Part shown: positions 1-13,664 of the stretch, piece after piece | Layout of the letters: each line of letters starts with the position of its first letter | How positions within the stretch are numbered: position 1 is the stretch's first letter | Assembly (NCBI GenBank): GCA_023053545.1 | Contig: JAKZAN010000004.1 | Span: 5,332,001 to 5,396,000, forward strand | Direction of reading: 5' to 3' | Origin: Lepidurus packardi | Taxonomy: Eukaryota; Arthropoda; Branchiopoda; Notostraca; Triopsidae | DNA length: 64,000 nucleotides | Notes under the pieces: model-generated | What the model was told of the DNA's origin: nothing | Databases searched by the model: none | Seen by the model: only the letters and a program-made list of their open reading frames with translations | Position numbers and translations under genes: made by a program

Positions 1-92
1 AATTGTACGCTAGCGTGGGGCGACGTTGGTTCGGAGATTCGGGCGTGACTGGATAATTTTGGAGTGTTTCTTGGTTGAGTTTGAGAGGTATC

Positions 93-974
93 ATGGGCGT
101 ACGTGTGGAAACTATTTCTCCTGGTGATGGTAAGCTTGACAAGTAGTAATTAAAAACGGTTGTCGTCGTGTAGGTTGTAGTTATTTCATGTATGCACACG
201 TCGCGGTATGCCGGAACGCGGAAGGATTTCTAACTAACTTAAACTTGACTTGATTTTGGTCTCTTTGAAGGGCAAACTTTCCCCAAGAATGGCCAGACAG
301 TAAGTGTACATTACACTGGAACTTTTGAAGATGGGTCCAAGTTTGATTCCTCCAGGGATCGAGGAACTCCCTTTAAATTCCGCATTGGTCGTGGTGAAGT
401 CATTAAAGGATGGGATGAGGGAGTAGCTCAGGTATACGCTAGATAAGCGACTTTACTGTTTCAGTATTAGTTACATAAAGCTAATCTTGTTATGTTCTAT
501 CCAGATGAGCGTTGGTCAAAGGGCTCGGTTGATTTGTTCTCCTGACTACGCCTATGGATCTCGGGGACACCCTGGCGTATATCCTTTTATATTCTAAATT
601 AATCTTGGGCAAGTATACGGAATACCGTCTTGTAGTCTTGCTCAAACTTCCATGGTTTTTAGCAAGGTTTCAAGCAACAGATTACTACATAAGTAGCTCC
701 GAGCATAGTTTCTGTTTTCTGCATTGAAAAATTGAAATTTTTGTTCATTTTAAAGTAATCAGAGGTTTCAGTTGCTGAGTAATGAAATTACTGAATTGTT
801 TGTCCTCCATAAATGAAAGCTGGAAACGCCAGTAGAAGTTTCGGTACTTTTCCATATACTGTATTTAAAGAATTATATGACAGAAAACCTAATGAACATT
901 TTCCTTAACTCCACTGCACTATTCCTCCCAACTCTACTTTGGTATTCGATGTGGAGTTGCTGAAGGTGGATTAA
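93..974 (+). CDS. FKBP1A: FKBP12-type peptidyl-prolyl cis-trans isomerase
   Basis: Cytosolic prolyl isomerase of the FK506-binding family; in animals it binds FK506/rapamycin and calcium-release channels. Four exons are read at 93-129, 271-431, 505-578 and 920-974, giving 108 residues, the usual FKBP12 length. The start [13 protein letters not shown] is typical. Ligand-pocket residues are visible: the Tyr of VHYTG, the Asp of KFDSS, the Phe of PFKF, VIKGW, DYAYG, GHPG and the last strand LVFDVELLK. The first two introns are GT-AG; the third is AT-AC (separate entry) and without it the reading frame runs into a stop right after GHPGV. The 3' end faces PSME3IP1 tail to tail. Bases 1-92 hold part of the 5'UTR or promoter. 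Family assignment is secure; the symbol is by homology. Confidence 0.95.
579..919 (+). other. U12-type AT-AC intron in FKBP12
   Basis: The intron begins ATATCCTTTT, an exact match to the minor-spliceosome AT-AC donor consensus, and ends TTCCTTAACTCCACTGCAC, where TTCCTTAAC (901-909) is the consensus U12 branch site about 11 nt from the terminal AC. Removing exactly 579-919 joins GHPGV to [12 protein letters not shown] in frame, which is the conserved FKBP12 sequence. No GT-AG pair in the region gives this product. Confidence 0.9.
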
Positions 975-1182
975 ACGCGATGCCTAGCTGTCGTGTTAAC
1001 CCATCAGAAATATTTAAGCTTATGCCGACCTGAGCTATTCAATTTTCCCCCTCAATCTTTCATCTTTTTGTGTCTCCTATTAATTTACCTATCCTGTAGT
1101 TGTTTAGTTTGTTAAACACTACTTGTACTCCCCCACAGTAACCCTCGGTACAACACGAATTCACGGAAACAACGTTATTTCA

Positions 1183-1201
1183 TTTATTTATCACATTTAT
1201 T
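1183..1201 (-). terminator. polyadenylation signals of PSME3IP1
   Basis: Two minus-strand AATAAA hexamers (plus-strand TTTATT at 1183-1188 and 1196-1201) lie 40-58 nt downstream of the PSME3IP1 stop. The rest of 975-1240, between the convergent FKBP12 and PSME3IP1 genes, must hold both 3'UTRs; nothing else is seen there. Confidence 0.55.
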
Positions 1202-1240
1202 TAGCTTGAATAAGTTTTTGGTTTTACAACGTGGAAAAAT

Positions 1241-2200
1241 TTAATCAGAATCGCCACACTTTTTTGGAATTGGTCGTCCGCAAAGGTCATATTTAACGCA
1301 CGTGTCCAGTTTGACGTCAGAAGAATCCGAACTGTTGTCGCTATCACTCGTCTCGTAGTTCCCAATGCCGGGCAGGATCGCTACGCATTCCAGGGCAGAA
1401 GGGTGCTGAACGGCAGTGATTAGAGCTGGTTTGAGTAAAGGAGAGATTAGCTCTGGTGAAGCCTGGGATTTGTCTTTCTCCGAATTAAAGCTATTGTTGG
1501 GATCTTCAGATTCAGTTTCCGAAACGGATGACGTACGACGTTTAGTGTCCCGAGGATGCTCTTCAGAATTCTTACGCTTAATTACTCCTGCGAGTAGCTG
1601 TCCTTGCGATTTTTTCTGAGCGCCAATGGATGTAAACTTGTCTCGTGAAGCGAGTACTTGCTTCGCGTCGAGAGGCTTTTTCAGTTCTGCTTTTACTCGT
1701 TCGTCAACGGCTTGTTCAGCCATGGAAACAACAGCTCGCCTGTATTCTTCCAAAGCCTCTCGTTCCTCCTTTTGCCGTCTCGATTCTTCTTCCATCTTGG
1801 ATTTGTCGACCAAATCCAAGAAGCCGACTTCATCATCGTCCAGACCTCGTACCAAGTTTTCTACGTAAAATTAGAATATACATGAAGGATATTAGTTTTT
1901 TTTAAATGAAACGCATACTTAATTTGCGAGATTCTTCCCATTCGTCATCTTTCTTGTCCTTTTGCTCTTTTAGGCGCTCGTAGAGTGACCTAGGATCATA
2001 TTCAGGCTCCGGTGCGTCTAGACCGTACCGTCACGTTGTGGGTGCCAAATTTTAAGTACGTATGTATCTTGAACATTACTAAAGCTTTGTTAAAACTTTT
2101 TACCCAATGGTTGCTCTGCAGTCCTTACTCGCTCCCAATCGGCTTGGCGCAGCTTGCGCTGCTCTTCCAATTCAGTTTCGGTTACAAAGCCAGAGCTCAT
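1241..2200 (-). CDS. PSME3IP1: PSME3-interacting protein (FAM192A/NIP30 family)
   Basis: Nuclear partner of the PA28-gamma (PSME3) proteasome activator in vertebrates. Three exons on the minus strand, 2104-2200, 1919-2017 and 1241-1860, give 271 residues against about 254 in human. The start MSSGFVTETELEEQRKLRQ, the block EYDPRSLYERLKEQKD and the junction block NLVRGLDDDE are hallmarks of the NIP30 domain. The C-terminal half is charged and disordered, with LLAGVIKRKN, a hydrophobic VAILPGIGNY stretch and an acidic serine cluster (ETSDSDNSSDSSD) like the CK2-phosphorylated segment needed for PA28-gamma binding in the human protein. All introns are GT-AG and phases match. It is convergent with FKBP12 and divergent from the helicase at 3026. 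Family identity is secure; function is by homology. Confidence 0.92.
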
Positions 2201-3025
2201 AATGCCAAACAAGTATTTCTAGTGTTTAAACATTAACTGAAAGAAAAACCTACTCAACTAGATTTGGGGAAATGCCGTCTACCAGCAACAACTTTATTCT
2301 AACAGCTCAAGTACTCGTGTTTTCAGTTCGCAATTCGTAGTTTCATTACTTGTTATCACTAACTTTGGAAACGCCATGTGAAATCGAAATGTGAAATTGG
2401 TCTATGTAAAATGGCAAATACGAAGCGAGAAATGGTAAAATGCGAAATGGGTAAACTGCAAAACGTAGTACAAAACGCATTAAAATGGAAAATTCTATTC
2501 AAACATTTAAAACGAAAATTATAATTATATTGAGATATCAAAGACTGAAACACGAAAACTAAAAAGGTAAAGTGTGATGTTAACATATAATTATTAAAGT
2601 TCTTCAGATGAGTCCTTGTAAGAGACCTTGTAAGAGTCCTTGTACTCTAATTACAATTATAATAAAACCTTTGTTGCAGAACCAAATCTTTAGACCAAAT
2701 CGTACTGACTTACGTAGCCAAGCGACATATTGCAGCGTGTTCGCACGGTGACGTTTCGCATTCCGCGGTTTCTTCACGCGTCGATACCGAAATTTCTGAC
2801 GATTCAATTCCAGAGAGAAATTTGATCCCGATACGTCAGACGGAGAAAAGTGTGAAAGAGCGTGGAAGTGTGTTTTGTATTTTTTTAGCCGGCTAGGTCC
2901 TTATACATTTTTTCTTACTTGTAAGCGACAAGTCAAAAGGTAAAATGATTTCTTTTTAGTATACCTATACGTTAAGAAACGTATACTAGTCCTTTTTGTA
3001 AATAATAGTAAGTTTTCTTTAGATT
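2201..3025. promoter_or_regulatory. divergent promoter region, PSME3IP1 / DDX43-like
   Basis: This 825-bp stretch separates two head-to-head genes and must contain both 5' ends. A GT donor near 2940 (AAAAGGTAAAATG) and an acceptor ending TTTCTTTAG just before the helicase start suggest a spliced 5'UTR for that gene. Positions 2360-2500 are a degenerate low-complexity array of AAATGNGAAAT-like words, and 2610-2644 holds three copies of a 12-bp unit (GAGTCCTTGTAA with variants). No TATA box or other clear core element was identified. Confidence 0.45.
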
Positions 3026-6786
<3,761 letters not shown>

Positions 6787-7063
6787 TGCTTCTTATATAA
6801 AAAGTGTGCCTGTTTGGCCATGTGAAACTGAAAAATTCTATGTAACCCAGAAAATTCCATTATGCTTTGTAGAGACGGCACAATGTATTACGAGTTTTGG
6901 TACATTTCATTGTTCTTCAAGATTTGGGGGAGTGCTTGTAGCCGGTTCTAAGCCCAAACTTCTACGCAATGCGGTTACGCTCAGGGAAGGATCAGCGGTT
7001 TCACTTTGCTGTAGATCAGATGTTTGCAAAGGGTTTTTGCATACCTAAAATAGGTAAATTAGA
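6787..7063. other. 3' ends of convergent DDX43-like and TBRG1 genes
   Basis: This 277-bp gap lies between two stop codons facing each other. It must hold the 3'UTRs of both genes. An open frame overlapping the helicase end continues here but shows no family resemblance. No clear AATAAA was found on either strand close to the stops. Confidence 0.5.
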
Positions 7064-8067
7064 TTAATTGACGTGAAACGGTGAATTAAAGTAATTTACT
7101 TCGAACTTCTGCCATTTATATTTTGCAAGCTTTTTGGAGCCCAGCAAACTTTGAATCAGGTAATGGCCAGTAGGGTGCCCATACCCAAAGAATTCCGCTC
7201 CTTTGCATTGCGGAGGGGGTAAACTGCCCAATCCTAGCGCGTAGTAAACCTTCTTGAGTAGCGATGCGTGACATTCGTCTGCAGTTGAAGCGGATATCGT
7301 CAAGCCGGGCTCGGAATCGGTGGAGATTTCAAAATGCGGTTGTCCATCCTTGTCGAAGATTTTGCAGGTGTATTCACACGCTATGTGAGGGTTCTTGACG
7401 CCGGCGTAAGCTCGAGTGGAGCAAAAGCCAGACGTGTAAATGAACTGTTCGTCATGGTAGCTCGCTTTGTCAGACATGACCTCTCCCAGACTGTGGATTG
7501 TTAGGTCTCCAAGGGTCAAAGGTAAAACAGGACGGCCCAATACATCCAACGGAACAGCCTGGACCATTTTTTTAGCCTTAGCGCGACCCTGGGCGCTTCT
7601 TCGTCCGCCAATTTCTGATTTAACATCTTCTGGAAGCGACAGTTTAGATGCAGGCCGTTTGACCGCAGGTTTCTTCTTGGCTAAGGCATCCGGTGTTGGA
7701 GCAGCCAAAGACAAAGCCGCTGATGAAGAAGATTTGTTGACACCTTCTAGAGGCTCTGTACAAAATCGTCTTCAAATTTAGCTAAACAAGTTAAGTACTA
7801 ACTAGAAATTTACCTGGCGATTGTTGAAGTGTTAAAAGTTTTCTTAGTAGGTATTTACGCTCTTCTTGGGCGATTATTAACTGGCGTTGGAGCTGAGCTG
7901 CTCTATCACACAATGCTGCATTTTCCTGGAAGTAAAAGGGAAACCATTTTGAAAAATGAATGTATATAATAGTTGAAGTAGTCTTAACTTACATAGGCTA
8001 TACCTTTGACAATTTTATGTAAGACTTTATATTTTCTTTCATATTTGCCGTCTGTTGCTGGCGGCAT
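7064..8067 (-). CDS. TBRG1: TBRG1/NIAM-like nuclear protein with FYRN and FYRC domains
   Basis: Three minus-strand exons, 7993-8067, 7814-7925 and 7064-7755, give 292 residues (human TBRG1 is about 411). Exons 1-2 encode a short coiled-coil segment; ENAALCDRAAQLQRQLIIAQ followed by EERKYLLRKLLTLQ matches the N-terminal signature of TBRG1. A basic Lys/Ala/Pro linker follows, then FYRN (LTLGDLTIHSLGEV to FIYTSGFCSTRAY, about residues 140-180) and FYRC (CEYTCKIFDKDGQPHFEIST to GAEFFGYGHPTGHYLIQSL). FYRN/FYRC occur in chromatin proteins such as MLL; vertebrate TBRG1 is a growth-restraining nuclear protein linked to ARF/p53. The start is the first ATG of exon 1 and precedes the conserved coiled coil. 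The protein is shorter than in vertebrates, mainly in the linker and C-terminus. A repeat related to a MITE begins 17 bp upstream of the ATG. Confidence 0.92.
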
Positions 8068-8083
8068 TTTTGTTTTTGGGAGC

Positions 8084-8250
8084 ACTGGCTAGCCCGACCG
8101 TTTCTTGTTTACAATTTCAATCAGCAAACGCATAAAGCAGATTCAGCCATGTTGGAGGAGGTGCCTAGCGATCCGATGCAAACCATACTAGCCTTATTTT
8201 GCTCCAGGTGGGTCATTTTAGGTTAAGTTACGTTAGGTCAGATTAAGTTG
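8084..8250. mobile_element. partial MITE copy at the TBRG1 5' end
   Basis: About 165 bp here align with 16720-16905, the left half of the MITE between EXO1 and PRIM2. Shared blocks include ACTGGCTAGCC, CCTAGCGATCCG, GCAAACCATAC, GCCTTATTTTG and a TTAGG-like tail (ATTTTAGGTTAAGTTACG). The right inverted repeat seen in the other copy is missing, so this is a one-ended or truncated copy. It lies just upstream of the TBRG1 start, in the promoter or 5'UTR. Confidence 0.7.
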
Positions 8251-8544
8251 GAAATGTATATTGTATGCGTGGGTTTTAAATACAAATAACTTCAAGCAAA
8301 CACACGGCCTTGTAATCATTTGAAAGATTTTGACTTGTGAACTAGGTAAGGATTTTTTATTACGTTTTAAAATAAATACAAAGGAATATTATATAAAGTA
8401 ACGCGAGCTTCTAGAGAATGCAAGGTACAGCTATAGGCGAATCGGCACATTCGTATAAATCGAACAAAAATGTATATGGTACCCACGTACACCAGCCTTT
8501 TTAGTAAATTGTATTTATAGAAGTTTCAACATACATTAAATATA

Positions 8545-8620
8545 AAAGCGTGACCGAGTGGATAGCACGCCAACGTGGGGTGCGAGGGTTCCTAGGATCG
8601 AAACCTGGTCGAGGCACTTT
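8545..8620 (+). repeat. tRNA-like SINE head (putative)
   Basis: TGACCGAGTGGAT (A-box-like, as in Leu/Ser tRNAs) is followed about 50 nt later by GGATCGAAACC (B-box-like). The cloverleaf pairs poorly, so a functional tRNA is unlikely. Spacing and the unique tail to about 8800 suggest a tRNA-derived SINE or a tRNA pseudogene. No second copy was seen in the window. Confidence 0.4.
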
Positions 8621-8866
8621 ATTTCGTCAAAAAAACTATTTATATGGCTCGCTTTCTCTGTTCCTTATGCCTTCCCAGCAAGGTTCCTATACCCATATAC
8701 GAAAATGTGATCATGAATTCGAATATCGGGGAATCGAGCAGGGGAGTTGGGAACAAGGAAAGGGGCGAGGCCCTCAGTTTTTGACGATTTTTGAAGGGGA
8801 CCCCCTTGATATAGCATTATTCCTTATGGAGAAAAGCACTGAAAAAGCTTCTCCAGCTTGAAAAGG

Positions 8867-8985
8867 AGCCACGCCCCCTTTTTGGTCCAATCCACCAATA
8901 GGATCCATTGTTGGTGTCGAAGTCGCGCCCCCTTCTTGGCGATCCATCAATAGGACCCATTGTTTGTGTCGAGGCAACGCCCCTG
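8867..8985. repeat. 52-bp tandem repeat, 2.3 copies
   Basis: Units at 8867-8920 and 8921-8972 share CGCCCCCTT, GATCCA or CAATCCA, CAATAGGA, CCCATTGTT or TCCATTGTT, and GTGTCGA; a third unit starts at 8973 and stops after CGCCCC. No coding role is apparent. Confidence 0.75.
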
Positions 8986-11189
8986 TAAGCAATATTTTTT
9001 GGAAAAATCTCACAAAATTTTTTTAAATATTCGCTTTTTAATTTCAATAATTAGAAATCGTACAACAAGACATTTGTGGAAACTCGATTTTACGGGGAAC
9101 ATGTTCGGTACATCGAAAAAGCAAATAAGGCATTCAGGAGGGTGGGGAGAGCAAAAATGTGAATAGTTCTTGAATCCAATTTTTTGAGCTAACAAAAGTC
9201 ACATGAAACAAATTAGGAAAACTGAGCGCTAGAGCAGGAGGAATACGCTGTACAATAAAAGCAAAAAGTTTTGAAAATAAGCCATACAATTTTACTGAAT
9301 TCTCAAAAATTTTACAATGATACACAAAGTCGAACCCGAAAGCTGCTATGCTGAAAATCGGGCACCCTTCCAATATGTCAATTTTGCCTTGACGTACTAT
9401 ACAACAGCGACACAGGAAGGGTAATAATTGATGATTCACAGTCTGAAGATCCATTGGTAAGTACGTGGAATCAGCAAGGAATCTTATTAATCGTTTAACG
9501 TCTGCACCTCTTTCTGCATACCAAACCAGAAAGCCGTTAAACAACACCTACGGTAAATTAATTAGGTCTAAAATTCATATAAACACATGGCAGATTATGC
9601 ATTACCAAAGGTTTCGGTGCAGTTTTGACCCTTCTTTTGAAGTTCTCCCAGCGTTAAAACTGCACAGTCCAATAACAATGATCTTGATCGCCGTTCAATC
9701 CTGGTAGTAGACAGAAGGACGATTCGACATACGAACGACATTTAACCCTCTCAGTCAGAAGCCAATGCGATATCGAGTTGAAGAAGTTTTAGCTCAATAG
9801 CTAGCTAACCACACAGAGATTCAAGCATTTGAAAGCCGTACTAATAATTACGTCATAAAGAGACGAACTGCAACGGTTCTATTCTATTAAACTATAAACA
9901 TTATTGTAAATAATATTTCCCATACACAACTCCCACACTAAATCCGTAACTGTCCCACGTGGCACGCCATGTTTTCACTCAGCTTCATTTGCATAAAGGA
10001 TGTCTCTCCTAAAAAATAAAAATTGCGAACTGAAGCAGGCAAAAGATAGGAAAGAATAACTCCAGCGGCATCTTGTTTGGACTCGTCCAGCCTAAATTTA
10101 ACAAACTTGTATGTTTTAAACGTAATAAAACTTCTACACACGCAAACGTTTGAAATGAAACACCGCACTGAAAACACGCCCAAACTTCCAAAACGAAGCT
10201 AAATGAATGCTCTTGAATCACAGAAATGTTGTGCGCAACTACAAATGGAGTAAGTTAACAAAAGTTTCTTAAAAACCACCAAATATTCTAAAATTGAAAC
10301 GTGAGAAAGGAATTCTGCACCCATATCCATCTTGTTCGGCTGCACGAGCTCGACTGAGGCGAGACGAGGCTGCAAGCTGGCTAGAACGCCCCTTGCGGAG
10401 ATTTCGCTTTCGCGCTATTCAAAAAAGAAGTTGTTCCAATTTGGATGAAAAGTCGTTGCATGTTATCTGTATTTGTTACTTAATTTAGCATCCGATCTTC
10501 TGCTATCAGTTGTGCATTATACATTTCGTAGTATGTGCTTTCTGTATTTTTTATATTTGTTTGTATTTTTTAACATCCGGTATTCTGCTGAGTTTAAAAC
10601 AAGTTTCTAGAGCCTTTTAAGGCAACAATAATTGACAATGAAAAACAAGGCGAAGTTACGTACCTTGACGTGTCTAGAGACGTCACAAGGAGTCCAAGTC
10701 AGTAATTTGAGTAACCTGGAATTGAACTAATAATGAATTGGAGTAAGTGAATAGTGAGTAACACAAAGATTGTCCGAACACAACGCAAGTTTGACCGAAG
10801 CAGATTATTTAAACTGAATAAACTTTTTCTGTTTTCTTTACGCAGACGATGAAGTACAAGAGGCTTATTATTGTAAATAAACCCTATTTATACCATGGCC
10901 GTCGAGCTTATTCACAACACTGGAATTCTTATAAAAATTCAAGAAATTTGTGGGCCTAAATAAAATGGCTACACTAAGTAGTCGTTTCACTTTGGAGAAG
11001 TTTGGTTAGCTTATTACGACACTAGAAGCAAAAACATTTGATTTTACTGACGCCATGAAGCCTTCTCGCGACTCTGCACTTCGAGCTACAACATTTTAAC
11101 GTATTCTGCATTATTTAAGTTATTATTAAGCAAAACAGGCAAAAAATAAACGAAAGGAAACAGTCAAAGGTAACCGACGCTTATCTGGA
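8986..11189. other. stretch without a recognisable gene
   Basis: Both strands were read for conserved protein segments, tRNAs and inverted repeats. A 137-codon open frame on the minus strand (9134-9547) has no motif I recognise and no clear start or splice context. The rest is AT-rich unique-looking sequence. Confidence 0.5.
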
Positions 11190-11271
11190 ATCAGAGAAAG
11201 CTATAAGCTCAGGTCAATGAAGGTTATCTGTAGTCAGGAAAGGCTAGCTGAGGTCAACGAAGGCTACTAAC
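11190..11271. repeat. short degenerate tandem repeat next to P-like element
   Basis: Two units of about 40 bp share ATCAGAGAAAGCTA or GTCAGGAAAGGCTA followed by GAGGTCAA or CAGGTCAA, then GAAGG. The P-like element is inserted at the end of the second unit, which supplies the left 8-bp target duplication CTACTAAC (11264-11271). Confidence 0.5.
11264..11271. repeat. target-site duplication, left
   Basis: CTACTAAC directly precedes the left terminal inverted repeat and is repeated exactly at 13657-13664. Confidence 0.88.
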
Positions 11272-11784
11272 CACAGTATAAAGGTTTCACAGTATGGTAA
11301 CTGGGGGTATCTTCCAATGTAAAGGGACATTGCGCGATTTTGAAAGTTTTTCTCCCGGAAATGATTATGCTGGATCTTGGTATTAAAGTCTTACGGTAAA
11401 AGTCTTTCACTTCGCATTGCTTGCTAATCCGCAAAGAAAGACAAGCACTTGCTACGTTCTACTGTTTTTAATTTCATATAAATAGCGTCGTCTCATCAAC
11501 TCGTCAGCAATTGCTATTGCGCTTCCGTGCCGTTTGTTGCAAATTTCACAGAGCTCACTCGCAATTTCTTTCAAAGCAGATTTTTACCGTTTTCTTAACA
11601 CGACTCTGTAATGTCTCTTTTTTTCAAGACGAATTACGGTTTAATTAAATTAAACTTTTTCATTAAGTTTTCATTTCGGTAATATAAATTTTAGCTAAGT
11701 GTAATATAAGTGAGTGTGTTTATAAGTGAGTTTTAGCTAAGTGTAATATTAGTGTAAAATAATAGTTAAGCTAGTTAATTAAAC

Positions 11785-13203
11785 ATGCCTAGCGTACTTT
11801 GTTGTGTTCCTTTTTGTAAGAACGCATCCTATAGAAAACCAGCAGGAACAAAGTTTTTTCGTATTCCGAATGACAATTGTTCAGAATTATGGTTAAAGGT
11901 TATTAGTAAAGAGAGATTAGTTTTACCAAAAAAAGGTTTACGCATATGCTCAGAGCATTTTCGAAGTTGTAAGCAATCTTCTTGCTATCGACATCCATTT
12001 ATTCCTGTTTGCGAACCACCCGAAGGCCATTTTACAGTCCAGTTAGCTTCGACATCCATTTCTGCTGAGCACAACTACGCGCAAAAACAGTTCTATAGAA
12101 ACGTCTCTTTCTCCAGTTTCCCCAGAAATTCATAGTATTCCGGACATTCACCCCGCTAAAGAAACGATTGTTTCCCCAGCTTCACCAGAAATTAGTAGTA
12201 TTCGGGACATTCACCCCGAGACTATCGAGACTATCGATCTTGACGGTTTTCATGCCTCTTTAGATGGTTTGGAATTGTATAGTGAATTTGAATATGGTAA
12301 CTTTTCTACTTCCAAAATCCCAACCTTACCCCAGGCATCTTGTTTGCGTGCCGATTGTGCTGCTGTTTCAAAAAAACTTGCGCATGCCGAAAAATTAGTA
12401 TCAATGTTAAGAGTACAGTTAAAGAAAACCCGTTCTGCTTCAACATTAGTTAAACACAATTTAAAATACGCGCAAAGGAAAGTCAAAGCCCTTAAAACCA
12501 AGTTAGCAAACGAGGTGGAGAAAAATGTAGAATTAGAACAGAAGATCTCTGCCCAAGCCAAGATTCAGCCAAGATTCAGCGGATGTCTGACAATAGTTCA
12601 GGTAATTGTGAATTACTAGGAGCTCTTCAGACTCGGTCTTCCGTTCCGCTTTTGTCTTTAGAAGATTTTCAAGAAAACGCCAAATTTCGCGAGGGAACAG
12701 AGGCGCTAAGAGAAGAAGTTGAGTGGCATCCGGACGAGTTAGAGGAGACGGGTTTTGTTTACGTTGTTGGGTATTTTTTGCGTAAAATTTTTCAGCGCCA
12801 TGATTGTCAGTTTTGCAAGTCTCGTACTGTACAGTGTAACCCAGCATCCGCTCATACGTACACCGAGGAAAGGGCGTACAGTAAGCGACCTTCATGTGGA
12901 AGCTTAATAGTCCCGAGCGAGGCCTTTATTCAGTATCTTTTTAAGTGTGAGTCCGCTTTTCAGGAAACTTATCAGGAATCCTTTTGTGAGCCAGGGATAG
13001 TTAGTGTTATTGTTGCTAAACTTAAACTGCTTGGTTTATCGGAATTGACATGCGAAGCTTTTCCAGTTGATTATTTTTTTAATTTGTTCGTTCGAGTTAG
13101 GATTTACTATACACTTAAAGAAGAAAATGTAGCTGTAGCAGAAAGAGACGTAGTTAAACGTGTTAAGAAAAATACTAAACTTGCAAAAGTTAGTAACATT
13201 TAG
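11785..13203 (+). pseudogene. frameshifted, internally deleted THAP/P-element transposase
   Basis: Three open segments lie in order. 11785-12135 starts MPSVLCCVPFCKN and forms a C2CH THAP DNA-binding domain (conserved Trp in LWLKV, and RICSEHF). Reading then shifts by one base near an A-run about 12085; the next segment, to about 12580, carries two copies of SPEIxSIxDIHP and a coiled coil (SKKLAHAEKLVSMLRVQLKK onward). A second shift comes from an exact 11-bp tandem duplication (CCAAGATTCAG twice, 12563-12584). The third segment, to 13203, has VYVVGYFLRKI, CQFC and CGSLIVPSEAF, like the C-terminal domain of THAP9 and P transposases. The RNase-H-like catalytic core expected between the coiled coil and this domain is absent. 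The remaining layout (THAP plus coiled coil) resembles P-element deletion derivatives, but the frameshifts argue against a functional product. Confidence 0.85.
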
Positions 13204-13280
13204 GAATAGTTGTAAAGTACCAATGTAATGGATAACTCGTATATAGACATAAATAGTCATAACAACACATAGACATTAAT

Positions 13281-13340
13281 ATACATGGGTATTTTATAGT
13301 ATATGGGGTCAAACCTGTATACTATAAAACACCTATGTAT
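13281..13340. repeat. hairpin near the right end of the P-like element
   Basis: Two 23-nt arms, beginning ATACATGGGTATTTTATAG and ending CTATAAAACACCTATGTAT, pair with about two mismatches around a 14-nt loop. It lies downstream of the transposase stop and may act as a terminator or subterminal transposase-binding structure; that is inference. Confidence 0.75.
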
Positions 13341-13656
13341 GGGTTGCAAAATAGACTGCCTCCTCGTGGTGCAACCTGGGTAACGCGAAATAGTCTATAA
13401 TGTGTATACGTGTTGTGCTTTGACCTAGTTAATTCATCTTTTATTTTAAGCTCACATAGTTTAAAGCAATAGATTTAAATTACGCGCTTTGTAAACCGTC
13501 GTGACCTTTTTTGAACTGCACTGGGAGGTTTGCGAATGTACCCTTTCATTTTCTGGCCTTTTACCTGAATATTACTCGGGGGACCGAGAAGGTCGTCAGA
13601 AAACCTTAACATTGGAAGATAGCCCTGTTAGCATACTGTGAAACCTCTATACTGTG

Positions 13657-13664
13657 CTACTAAC
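13657..13664. repeat. target-site duplication, right
   Basis: CTACTAAC directly follows the right terminal inverted repeat and is identical to 11264-11271. Confidence 0.88.

Larger units (their letters stand above)
11272..13656 (+). mobile_element. P-superfamily DNA transposon with THAP transposase remnant
   Basis: The 2385-bp element is bounded by inverted repeats of about 54 bp, 11272-11325 and 13604-13656. Both ends read inward as CACAGTATA, then GGTTTCACAGTATG and ATCTTCCAATGT. An 8-bp direct repeat CTACTAAC flanks it at 11264-11271 and 13657-13664. Eight-base duplications and CA...TG ends are P-superfamily hallmarks. Inside is a plus-strand transposase relic (11785-13203) and near the right end a strong hairpin (13281-13340). 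The size is below the 2.9 kb of the Drosophila P element. The catalytic middle is missing, so it is non-autonomous. Confidence 0.9.

Noticed and set aside
505-597. Apparent premature stop in FKBP12 after [10 protein letters not shown]
   Set aside because: The stop lies inside the AT-AC intron; splicing at 579/919 restores the conserved ending, so the gene is not a pseudogene.
9134-9547. 137-codon minus-strand open frame
   Set aside because: No recognisable domain, no convincing start and no splice context; likely chance.
12583-13203. 206-codon open frame as a separate gene
   Set aside because: It is the C-terminal part of the P-like transposase, separated from the preceding segment by an 11-bp duplication and enclosed by the transposon ends.
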